From the NCBI GenBank assembly GCA_041744795.1, contig JBGTKD010000174.1:1-14304 (forward strand): 14,304 bases of DNA. The letters are read 5' to 3'. Of the stretch, positions 1 through 6,145 are shown in pieces; position 1 is the first letter of the stretch, and every line of letters begins with the position of its first letter. The position numbers were made by a program, and so were the translations under genes. The DNA is from DATHWB01 sp041744795 (lineage in GTDB: Bacteria > Actinomycetota > Acidimicrobiia > Spongiisociales > ZC4RG35). The notes under the pieces are model-generated. The model had not been told where the DNA came from and searched no databases. It saw only the letters and a list, made by a program, of their open reading frames with translations.

Positions 1-1797
1 TCTGTCCTCGGCACGGAGTCGACGCCTGCCGAGAAGTTGGCGGCGCTGGCATCGGCCGATCTCGTCATCGGCATGCGCCTGCACTCCGTCATCTTCGCCG
101 CCATCGCCAATGTGCCGGCGGTGGCTCTCGTATATGACCCGAAGGTGACGATCGCCATGGACCGGCTGGACTTGGCTTCCCAAAGCTTGGCGATCGAGGG
201 TCTGACCGGCGACGCCATCGTCTCTGCCGCGACGGGAGCCCGTGCCGCCGATGTCACCACCGTCAGATCCCTACAAGAGGCGGCGATGGTGCCGGTGGCC
301 GCACTGCGTGAACTTCTGGACCGCCCCCGCTCGCCGGTCGAGCCGGCCCTATCGGTGACAGTGGAAGCCGCCGTGCTGCGCGGTGCCGAGGTCATCGCTG
401 TTCGGGCCGAACGCGATCAAGTGACGGCCGAACGTAACGAGGTGGTAGCGGAACGGGACAACTACCAAGAGGCATACGACAAGCTGGCCCTTGAGTATCA
501 GACGGTTCTCGACTCACGGGCGGTGAAGGCGGCCCGGTCGGTGTGGACGGTTCGCAGCCAGCTGCGTGATCTGCCAGGGCTGGCACGTCGTGTGTTGATG
601 GGCCTGGCACGTCGAATACTTCCTGGGCCGGTCCGGCGAGCATTGCGCGGACGGATCGGGTCATCGGAGTCCGCTGGCGAGGCGTTGACTCCTGAACAGG
701 CGGCCCGACTGCAAGCAACGATCGGCGCCGACCTGGACCGGTTCGTGGCCGCTCATCGGGATGGACCCGGCTTCGTCGTCCTTCCCCCCTCGATCGGATG
801 GGAGGTCGACCTCTTCCAACGCCCCCAGCAAATCGCCCTCGCCTTCGCCCGGCTCGGCTACGGAGTCGTCTACAACGTGGAAGCCAAGTTCGCTGGTGAC
901 GCTGAGGGCTACCGCCAGGTCGGAGACGGACTGCTCGTCGGCTACCTGCCGGACGAACTGGCCGATCTTCTCCATCGCGTGCCGGACCCGATCTATCTGT
1001 CCTATGTGTACAACTTCGACTGGCGGGCCCACCTGGAATCGCCGATCACGGTCTATGAGCACATCGACGATCTCGCGGTTTTCGAACACGTCTACAAACG
1101 CGATCAGCTCGAAGAGTGGCATCAACGTGCCCTGGCCGAAGCCGACGTGATTGCGGCTTCGGCGATCGATCTGTTGAACGACGTCCGCCAACAGCGAGAA
1201 GACGCTGTGCTGGTCGCCAACGGTGTGGACTACGAACACTTCGCCGGCGACTCACCCCGACCCTCAGACCTTGATGTCGTCCCGATCGACGCACCGATAG
1301 TCGGGTACTACGGCGCCCTCGCCGAATGGTTCGACTACGACCTCGTCGGTGAAGCGGCCCGGCGACTGACCGACTTTCACTTCGTGCTGATCGGACCCGA
1401 CTACGACGGGACGGCTGCCACGCATCCCACGCTGGCACTTCCCAACGTGCACTGGCTGGGGACCAGGCCGTACGCCGACCTGCCCGGCTACCTGGCTGCT
1501 TTCACTGTCGCCACGATTCCGTTCGTCGTGAACGACGTGACCCATGCCGTGTCTCCGCTCAAGCTGTTCGAATACATGGCCGGCGGCAAGCCGGTTGTCA
1601 CGCCTCCCCTGCGGGAGTGCTCGCGCTATCGGGCGGTGCAGATCGGCGAAGGGGTCGACGGGTTCGTGGCCGAGATCCTCAACGCTGTCGAGTTGGGGGC
1701 CGACCCGTCACATGTCGAACTTCTCCGGCGCACTGCCCGGGCCAATACCTGGGATGCGCGGGCCCGCACGATCATCGAAGCGGTCGAGGGGCGCTGA
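1..1797 (+). CDS. Polysaccharide pyruvyl transferase remnant domain - coiled coil - glycosyltransferase (5' partial)
   Basis: The frame is open from the first base, so the gene starts outside the window; 598 residues are visible. Visible residues 1 to about 60 (LVIGMRLHSVIFAA, then VPAVALVYDPKV) match the C-terminal end of the polysaccharide pyruvyl transferase family (CsaB/WcaK-like), which moves pyruvate from PEP to glycans. Residues about 122-175 are charged heptads (repeated AER/E) expected to form a coiled coil. A short basic segment with repeated GLARR follows at about 193-220. Residues about 255-595 form a GT-B glycosyltransferase: QRPQQIALAFARLGYGV at the N-lobe, IANGVD-like VANGVDYEHF, VGYYGALAEW, and SPLKLFEYMAGGKPVV, whose Glu is the usual GT4 nucleotide-sugar contact. 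It most resembles TuaH-like transferases. The TTG at 37 is a possible internal start, but in-frame family homology continues upstream of it. Its stop lies 5 nt from that of the convergent gene. Domain calls are firm; the substrate is unknown. Confidence 0.85.
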   Translation, partial: SVLGTESTPAEKLAALASADLVIGMRLHSVIFAAIANVPAVALVYDPKVTIAMDRLDLASQSLAIEGLTGDAIVSAATGARAADVTTVRSLQEAAMVPVAALRELLDRPRSPVEPALSVTVEAAVLRGAEVIAVRAERDQVTAERNEVVAERDNYQEAYDKLALEYQTVLDSRAVKAARSVWTVRSQLRDLPGLARRVLMGLARRILPGPVRRALRGRIGSSESAGEALTPEQAARLQATIGADLDRFVAAHRDGPGFVVLPPSIGWEVDLFQRPQQIALAFARLGYGVVYNVEAKFAGDAEGYRQVGDGLLVGYLPDELADLLHRVPDPIYLSYVYNFDWRAHLESPITVYEHIDDLAVFEHVYKRDQLEEWHQRALAEADVIAASAIDLLNDVRQQREDAVLVANGVDYEHFAGDSPRPSDLDVVPIDAPIVGYYGALAEWFDYDLVGEAARRLTDFHFVLIGPDYDGTAATHPTLALPNVHWLGTRPYADLPGYLAAFTVATIPFVVNDVTHAVSPLKLFEYMAGGKPVVTPPLRECSRYRAVQIGEGVDGFVAEILNAVELGADPSHVELLRRTARANTWDARARTIIEAVEGR

Positions 1798-1802
1798 GGG
1801 TT

Positions 1803-2954
1803 TCAGGGGACGCGGGTCAGTCCCTTTGCCTCGAGGTCGGTGAGGAGGGGCTCCAGGAGGACGCGCCAGTCGTTAGTTTCCGCCGCTGCCCGGCGGGACT
1901 GTTCATCGGTGTCCTGTAGGCACTCGTCCAGCGCCGTCGCGAAGGCGTCGGGGTCGGCGGCGGTTCTGACCGTCGGTTCTGCTTCGCAGGCGGGCAGCGG
2001 GGTGCTGACAACCGGCTTACCGGCGGCGAGATACTCATAGACCTTCAGTGGTGTGACCGCCCGGGTCAGATCGTTCACCTGGAACCAGACGGTTCCGACG
2101 TCGAAAGCCTGCACGTACCCGGGCATGGTCTCGCTCGGTCGCTCGCCCAGAAGCTCGACGTTGGGGACTGAAGCGATCCTGTCGACGTCGGCCTGGGCGC
2201 GGGGGTCGTGTGGGCCCACGAGAACGAAACGGAGACTAGGTCGGGCCTTGGCTACGGCTTCAAAGAGGTCAAAGTCGAACCAGTGAGAGATCATCCCGTG
2301 GTATCCGACGATCGGTCGTCCGTCGGCAATGAGATCGCTCGGCGGGACAGCCGGATCGGAGAAACGCTCGGCGTCGACTCCGTTGGGGATGTGGATCAGG
2401 TCAGGGCGTTCTGAACGGTGGGTGTCCGCGAGGACTTCGTTTGAGACGATCACTGCATCGGCCCTGTCCATGACGAGCGGATGGTGGAAACGAACCCGGC
2501 GCTCCTCGGGCAGGCCCACCTCGTCGGCGTCGTAGATGGAGAGGTCATCGAGGATGTCATAGACGAGGACGGCGTTCTCGAACCCATCGAACATGTGCCG
2601 CATCGGGGCGAAATGGACATAGAGGATGACATCGGCAGAAGGAACGTCCTCGACGGAAGAAACGATGGTCACGCCGTCGACGGTGCGGGTGGCGGGTTCG
2701 CGGGGGTCGACGAAGAAGACGGGATGGCCGTGAGCAGCGAAGGCCTGCAGCAGATATTGGGGGCGCTGGCGCATGGAGTCCCACCGCACCCAGGTGGGGA
2801 GATAGACGACGGGGCGTTTGGAGCCGCTGGGGAGTCCGCTACCGCGGGGCGCTCCGGCAATCAGTGACCGCAGCCGGTCCGCTCCCGGAAGCGCTTTGAG
2901 CCGTCGGCGCACTCCCGGCGGGATTCGGTAGACCAATCGCTGGAGCGAAGACAT
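1803..2954 (-). CDS. Glycosyltransferase, GT4/TuaH-like
   Basis: This 383-residue cytoplasmic GT-B glycosyltransferase probably adds a sugar to a lipid-linked glycan. Visible marks are RQRPQYLLQAFAAHGHPV near residue 65, IPNGVDAERF in the hinge region, VGYHGMISHWFDFDLF, FVLVGPHD, and TPLKVYEYLAAGKPVVSTP with the donor-binding Glu. It is a diverged paralogue of the C-terminal half of the gene that converges on it: both share the RPQ segment, the Y(Y/H)G motif, VND-T-AV-PLK and EY-A-GKPVV. Length suits a complete single-domain enzyme. The ATG at 2954 has no Shine-Dalgarno but lies 7 nt after a TACCCT -10 box, so a leaderless transcript is likely. Only 5 nt separate its stop from the opposing stop, leaving no room for a dedicated terminator. 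Donor and acceptor cannot be read from sequence. Confidence 0.85.
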   Translation of the reverse strand: MSSLQRLVYRIPPGVRRRLKALPGADRLRSLIAGAPRGSGLPSGSKRPVVYLPTWVRWDSMRQRPQYLLQAFAAHGHPVFFVDPREPATRTVDGVTIVSSVEDVPSADVILYVHFAPMRHMFDGFENAVLVYDILDDLSIYDADEVGLPEERRVRFHHPLVMDRADAVIVSNEVLADTHRSERPDLIHIPNGVDAERFSDPAVPPSDLIADGRPIVGYHGMISHWFDFDLFEAVAKARPSLRFVLVGPHDPRAQADVDRIASVPNVELLGERPSETMPGYVQAFDVGTVWFQVNDLTRAVTPLKVYEYLAAGKPVVSTPLPACEAEPTVRTAADPDAFATALDECLQDTDEQSRRAAAETNDWRVLLEPLLTDLEAKGLTRVP

Positions 2955-2961
2955 CGGCGGC

Positions 2962-2969
2962 AGGGTACC
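2962..2969 (-). promoter_or_regulatory. GGTACCCT -10 box, leaderless promoter of the glycosyltransferase
   Basis: On the minus strand GGTACCCT is followed by 7 nt and the ATG at 2954. TACCCT fits the actinobacterial TAnnnT -10, and the spacing would put the transcription start at or next to the A of ATG. The same octamer precedes tkt and cysD. I see no convincing -35. Confidence 0.6.
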
Positions 2970-3016
2970 GAGGCGTCGTCGCGGTCGGGTCAGGCATTCC
3001 TGTCACAGCCTCTCAA

Positions 3017-3040
3017 TACGTTGCGAGGAAATAGGAGAGG
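3017..3040 (+). promoter_or_regulatory. Possible -10 box and Shine-Dalgarno for the small two-gene unit
   Basis: TACGTT at 3017-3022 fits TAnnnT. A purine-rich AGGAGAGGAG stretch at about 3032-3041 sits 8 nt before the GTG at 3050 and is a strong ribosome-binding site. Unlike the genes with the GGTACCCT box, this unit has a leadered arrangement. No clear -35 is seen. Confidence 0.4.
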
Positions 3041-3049
3041 AGAACGTTC

Positions 3050-3253
3050 GTGGGGCAAGACAACTACGTCGAAAGCGTCGAGAGAGCCATAGAACTCGCC
3101 GAGGATCAAGGGTGGGAGTTCGCCTGGCGGAAGTACCTCATCGGCGACTGCCCGTGCGGTGGCCATATGCGGACCATCCAGCTGAGGGGGTCAGATCCGA
3201 ACTACGGCGAGAAACTGACGAGCTGGCTACGGAGGCAAACGTGTTGGAAATGA
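3050..3253 (+). CDS. Small HicA-like protein, candidate toxin
   Basis: The product is 67 residues. The GTG start is chosen for the strong AGGAGAGGAG site 8 nt upstream. The layout is an N-terminal helix (VESVERAIELAEDQGW), a short strand region, then GDCPCGGH, a strand (MRTIQL), SDPNY and a terminal helix ending LRRQTCW. The GW-start, CPCG-H, SDPNY and CW pattern recalls small HicA-like or dsRBD-fold proteins of actinobacteria, but the usual HicA GSHH catalytic histidine motif is absent. It ends 13 nt inside the next gene's GTG start (3241), or with an ATGA overlap if the ATG at 3250 is used, so the two are translationally coupled. A toxin role is inferred from size, fold guess, coupling and its place beside a Fic gene. 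The gene itself is well supported; the function is not. Confidence 0.6.
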   Translation: MGQDNYVESVERAIELAEDQGWEFAWRKYLIGDCPCGGHMRTIQLRGSDPNYGEKLTSWLRRQTCWK

Positions 3254-3483
3254 TCTATTCCTTTGTGATCGAGCTTGACCGGGTCAAAGACGACGGGCCA
3301 TTGGACGAGCAAATCGAGAGAGTCGCTGACGTGTTGCACACCGACCCGACACTCTCCGACGTTGCTATCGGGGTCGACCTAGCTGTGGGAAGGGTCGAGT
3401 TCGAACTTGGGGCCGTCGGTGTGTCGCCCGAAGATGCCAGCAAGACGGTCTGGGATGCTCTGATGCGTGCCCTCAAAGCCTGA
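3241..3483 (+). CDS. Small acidic partner protein, candidate antitoxin
   Basis: The product is 80 residues from the GTG at 3241, chosen because GGAGG (3231-3235) ends 5 nt before it; ATG at 3250 gives 77 residues and an ATGA overlap with the upstream stop. Predicted order is strand (MIYSFVIELDRV), acidic helix (PLDEQIERVADVLHT), strand (DVAIGVDLAVG), strand (RVEFELGAVGV), helix (PEDASKTVWDALMRALKA). This resembles the small beta-alpha-beta-beta-alpha proteins often encoded next to HicA-like genes. Its net negative charge suits an antitoxin or partner of the basic upstream product. The reading frame continues 129 nt upstream of the GTG, but that part is Arg-rich and antiphase to the upstream gene, so I exclude it. 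I do not recognise a named family with certainty. Confidence 0.6.
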   Translation: MLEMIYSFVIELDRVKDDGPLDEQIERVADVLHTDPTLSDVAIGVDLAVGRVEFELGAVGVSPEDASKTVWDALMRALKA

Positions 3484-3512
3484 GTCGCTGGCGAAGCCTG
3501 TTTATCGCGACC
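3479..3512 (+). repeat. 34-bp direct repeat, left copy
   Basis: This copy includes the stop codon of the small acidic gene and matches 5350-5383 at 33 of 34 positions. It contains GTCGC and GCGAC arms able to form a short hairpin. In the right copy the single change (C to T) keeps the pairing as a T.G wobble at the RNA level. Confidence 0.8.
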
Positions 3513-3683
3513 AGCCCGGAGATCGCATCGGCTTCGAGATTGGCTCAGGCGAACGGTGGGAGCAGCGGCGGATTGAGTTGATCCAAGCCTGAGTCGTACG
3601 ACGGCGTTTCAATCCAGTGGAGAAACGGCTGCCGCGTATCCCGCCCTCGGCGAGTCCCGTCTCAGCTTGGCCTTTAGCGATTC
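3484..3683. other. 200-nt region without a convincing gene; holds repeat remnants
   Basis: After the direct repeat, a short plus-strand frame (GTG 3467 to TGA 3592, 41 codons) reads KPESLAKPVYRD and ends RWEQRRIELIQA. It has no Shine-Dalgarno. Its last codons (3547-3592) resemble 5304-5354, where the corresponding frame ends ERRRTERIRT and a stop. This looks like a decayed gene end or a repeated intergenic cassette rather than a working gene. Confidence 0.5.
3547..3597 (+). repeat. Second repeat type (B), left copy
   Basis: About 50 nt here align with about 53 nt at 5306-5358. Shared blocks are CAGGC, GGAGC-GCGGCGGA, GAG, ATCC-A and CCTGAGT. Similarity is roughly 70 percent by eye with one small gap. 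Together with the 34-bp repeat it gives both ends of the fic island related sequence in the same orientation. Confidence 0.5.
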
Positions 3684-5222
3684 TCAAGGTAGCTCAAGGC
3701 GAAGACCTCGCTGCTCGGCTTCGGTGGAGTCAATCAGAGCATTGGTGGCTTGGAGTTGCCCGTCCACCGCGCGCCGGTCACTCCACGGCATAGCTGCTGT
3801 CCATTTCCAAGCGTGGGCGAGTGTGCGTACGAGGAGTTCGAATCGTTCCTCGCGAGAAGTGAGCCGGAGTGCCCGTATGTACTCGTTGCGCCAAACGATC
3901 GGAATCAAAATCCTGGACTGGGTCGCCGCTGACAGCTCCGCTCCCATGAAGATGCGCGCTACTCGACCATTCCCATCAGCGAATGGGTGCACCTCTGAGA
4001 CAACGAACATCTGGAAGATCGCCCTGAGAAACCCTTCCGGGACCTTTTGGGCTCGCAGAAACCCCTCGCGCAGTGTCCCGGGCACGAGATCTGGTTGCAC
4101 GAATATGTAGCTGCCTGCTTGGTTACCCACGGTCTTGAACTCTCCAGGTTTCATTTGGGGGCGACCTTCCATGATCGTTTCATGTCGGTTCCGCAGAAGG
4201 TCGAGGAAGCTGGTCTCGTCGGAGGCGACCACAGCCCGCCCCTCGGGTGAGGCGACGAGCCTGTAGGTTCCCAGGACGTCGTGGGCGTCATCCGGCCGAT
4301 TCGCCGGAATTTCCCCCTCATGGACTATGCGTTCTGCCTCTTCGAGCGTGAACTCGGTTCCTTCGATGAAGTTGGAGAAGTAGGCCTCGAAGAACGGCAA
4401 AGCGCTCGATGCCGCATGTGTTTCTGGCAAGAACTCGGGTATTTCTAGCTCGGCTGGAACCTGGATGAGGTAGTCAGCCAGTTGGTCGAACATCGCCACT
4501 CGCCGACTGTCGCTGCCTTCGCTGGCCATGTGCCTGACGGCAGCGTTTGATGCGTAGGCAGGCGCCCGTCTAGTTCTTCCGGCTGCTCCGATCATGTCGT
4601 CGATGGTGGGGATGAGCTCGGGTACGTCGAAGTGCTTCGCTATTTCCGTGGCCCGCTCTCTGATTCCAACAAGCCAGGCTTCAGGCCGGGGCGGAGACTG
4701 GTACTTCTGCACCACCCAGTCGAGAAGCTCCTTCCGCGTGAGGGTGCGGGAGGGTGCTGCTCCTGAGGAACGGGAGGGTGCCAGGTTGTCGACGAGTATC
4801 CGAGCATGGGACGAGGTGGTTAGTCCGGCCGCCCAAGGAAGATCGTCTTGGAGTTGACCGTGCCCCCTTCGTGGACGGATGATCAACCCTGGGAGCACGA
4901 TGTCACGTGTGCGTGTGGCGGACACTACGAACACGTAGGAGACCTCTTCCCCCTGCGGTGTCACGCCTGGTGTGGGCACGCCAGTAGCGGCTGTCCTGTC
5001 TGCGATGATCGCGTCCGGTGCAAAGTGAGCGACGACAGTCCACACATTTCGTTGTATGAGTCTGCTCGGATCAGTGCTGAGGTCCGCTGTGTAGACCCCC
5101 CGAGCCATTCTCCGAATGCGACCATCTCGCACAGCTCGACTGAGCCTGGACGCGCTCGCCTCGCCGGCGAAGAACACGGAGTTCGGAGATCTGCGCCACG
5201 GGTCTTGGCGTAAGGGAGACAT
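3684..5222 (-). CDS. AbiEi-like winged helix fused to Fic domain (AMPylase, class II)
   Basis: The product is 512 residues. I start at the ATG at 5222 (MSPLRQ) because AGAAGG lies 6 nt upstream; the frame is open 30 codons further, but that part runs through promoter repeats. Residues about 14-45 (SASRLSRAVRDGRIRRMARGVYTADL) look like the winged helix of AbiEi-type antitoxins, and about 60-210 resemble the rest of an AbiEi-like module. The C-terminal part is a Fic domain with a complete HPFADGNGRVAR motif at 412-423; the His is the catalytic base for AMP transfer from ATP to a protein hydroxyl. SNFIEG at 283-288 fits the autoinhibitory (S/T)xxxE(G/N) helix lying before the Fic core, which makes it class II. 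All key residues are present, so it should be active and self-restrained. The target is unknown. Tandem operators upstream suggest autoregulation through the winged helix. Confidence 0.9.
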   Translation of the reverse strand: MSPLRQDPWRRSPNSVFFAGEASASRLSRAVRDGRIRRMARGVYTADLSTDPSRLIQRNVWTVVAHFAPDAIIADRTAATGVPTPGVTPQGEEVSYVFVVSATRTRDIVLPGLIIRPRRGHGQLQDDLPWAAGLTTSSHARILVDNLAPSRSSGAAPSRTLTRKELLDWVVQKYQSPPRPEAWLVGIRERATEIAKHFDVPELIPTIDDMIGAAGRTRRAPAYASNAAVRHMASEGSDSRRVAMFDQLADYLIQVPAELEIPEFLPETHAASSALPFFEAYFSNFIEGTEFTLEEAERIVHEGEIPANRPDDAHDVLGTYRLVASPEGRAVVASDETSFLDLLRNRHETIMEGRPQMKPGEFKTVGNQAGSYIFVQPDLVPGTLREGFLRAQKVPEGFLRAIFQMFVVSEVHPFADGNGRVARIFMGAELSAATQSRILIPIVWRNEYIRALRLTSREERFELLVRTLAHAWKWTAAMPWSDRRAVDGQLQATNALIDSTEAEQRGLRLELP

Positions 5223-5248
5223 GTGCAACCTTCTGCGACTTGTAAGCC

Positions 5249-5272
5249 TGGAGTGCGAGTAACTGTATGTTG
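5249..5272 (-). promoter_or_regulatory. Operator-like 24-bp repeat, promoter-distal in transcript (copy 2)
   Basis: On the minus strand this reads CAAC, three variable bases, then CAGTTACTCGCACT and CCA. It matches copy 1 at 18 of 24 positions and shares the core CAGTTACTYGCACT. If the TATACT at 5283-5278 is the -10, this copy starts at about +1. Confidence 0.55.
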
Positions 5273-5279
5273 AAGGCAG

Positions 5280-5303
5280 TATAGTGCAAGTAACTGATAG
5301 TTG
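5280..5303 (-). promoter_or_regulatory. Operator-like 24-bp repeat and -10 of the fic promoter (copy 1)
   Basis: This copy has the core CAGTTACTTGCACT and runs into TATACT (minus strand 5283-5278), a 5 of 6 match to the consensus -10. The two copies are 31 bp apart start to start, close to three helical turns, so bound proteins would lie on one face of the DNA. The placement over the -35/-10 spacer suits repression by the gene product's own winged helix. A -35 hexamer is not convincing. Confidence 0.55.
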
Positions 5304-5305
5304 AC

Positions 5306-5358
5306 AGGCCATCGCTCCGTGGAGCGGCGGCGGACCGAGCGAATCCGAACCTGAGTTG
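5306..5358 (+). repeat. Second repeat type (B), right copy
   Basis: This is the diverged counterpart of 3547-3597. Here it runs directly into the 34-bp repeat, whereas on the left the 34-bp repeat comes first and the B copy follows about 35 nt later. Confidence 0.5.
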
Positions 5359-5383
5359 CTGGCGAAGCCTGTTTATCGCGACC
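5350..5383 (+). repeat. 34-bp direct repeat, right copy
   Basis: It matches 3479-3512 with one mismatch. The two copies bound a 1.84-kb segment whose only gene is fic. In-frame translation gives PELLAKPVYRD, against PESLAKPVYRD on the left, so it may derive from coding sequence. Confidence 0.8.
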
Positions 5384-5467
5384 TGACGGAAGCGCCTGGA
5401 ACTCACGGCGTCGGTGCGTACGGTGATCGGTCGTAAGGGGGTCCACGGACGGACCTGGAGGCTCGGA

Positions 5468-6145
5468 ATGAACCGGACGCGACATGGAGTCGCACTCAGC
5501 ATCGTCATCGGTTTGGCGGCCATCGTCGTCGTCAGCTTGCGACCCACCGAACAGGCCGTGGTGGCCATGCCGCCCCCCGCCACCACTACGACCACCTCTG
5601 TTGTCACCACGACAACCGCGCCTGTGACGACAACCACGACGGTGCTCGACCGCACGGCGGAAGTAGAAGAGATCGTCAGGGATCTGTACTTCCGATGGTT
5701 CGACGGTGTCTACCGGGAGGACATGGAGACGATCGACGCCATCGCCGGGACGAACCAAGTTCTCGGGTGGGCCGAGCGGGCGTTCGGGAAGCTCGCCTTC
5801 CTCAGCGAACCGAAACGCGACGAGATCTTCGTCGACGTGAAGAACATCCTCCTCGACCGGCCCGACTGTCTCGTCGTGTCTGCCGATGTCGACTACCGGA
5901 CGTTCTTCGGGGTGGACGAACCGCACTCGACAGTCGACGTTTACTTCCGGGTCGGTGACGGGTGGGGCTTTGCCGTCAAGTACAAGTATGAGAGGGAAAT
6001 GTGGCAGGTCGCCTGCGACCTCAAGCGGCGGCGCGGATCGTCGTCGCCGGTCTGTTGGCTCCGGCGGGGACGGCGGTCGCGGCGGAGACCTGGACTTGCT
6101 GGTCGAGCGGTGAATCGGACGGCAACGGCCATGACGCGCAGGTGA
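5468..6145 (+). CDS. Membrane-anchored or secreted protein, Thr-rich linker, NTF2-like domain
   Basis: The product is 225 residues from the ATG at 5468, chosen over an upstream GTG at 5414 because TGGAGG ends 6 nt before it. A hydrophobic segment follows a short basic start (NRTRHGVALSIVIGLAAIVVVSL), acting as a signal anchor. A Pro/Thr linker with runs of threonine (about residues 36-61) leads to a globular part (about 62-185) that looks NTF2-like, with helix EVEEIVRDLYFRWFDGVY and strands ending WGFAVKYKYEREMWQVACDL. After that, about 40 residues are almost all Arg, Ser, Pro and Gly, read in the frame offset from the next gene's signal peptide. This tail may be overrun after loss of an earlier stop, or a true overlap. 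No enzymatic motif is seen and function is unknown. Confidence 0.75.
   Translation: MNRTRHGVALSIVIGLAAIVVVSLRPTEQAVVAMPPPATTTTTSVVTTTTAPVTTTTTVLDRTAEVEEIVRDLYFRWFDGVYREDMETIDAIAGTNQVLGWAERAFGKLAFLSEPKRDEIFVDVKNILLDRPDCLVVSADVDYRTFFGVDEPHSTVDVYFRVGDGWGFAVKYKYEREMWQVACDLKRRRGSSSPVCWLRRGRRSRRRPGLAGRAVNRTATAMTRR

Noticed and set aside
661..1239. Minus-strand frame of 192 codons inside the first gene
   Set aside because: It is antisense to a GT-B domain with clear motifs, and has no ribosome site or recognisable fold.
3479..5383. Integron cassette with attC sites
   Set aside because: I looked for RYYYAAC and GTTRRRY core sites at the repeats and found none in the right order. No integrase is present.
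5577..5643. Repeated ACC/ACG triplets as a CRISPR or VNTR
   Set aside because: The pattern is codon repetition for the Thr-rich linker, with no regular repeat-spacer structure.
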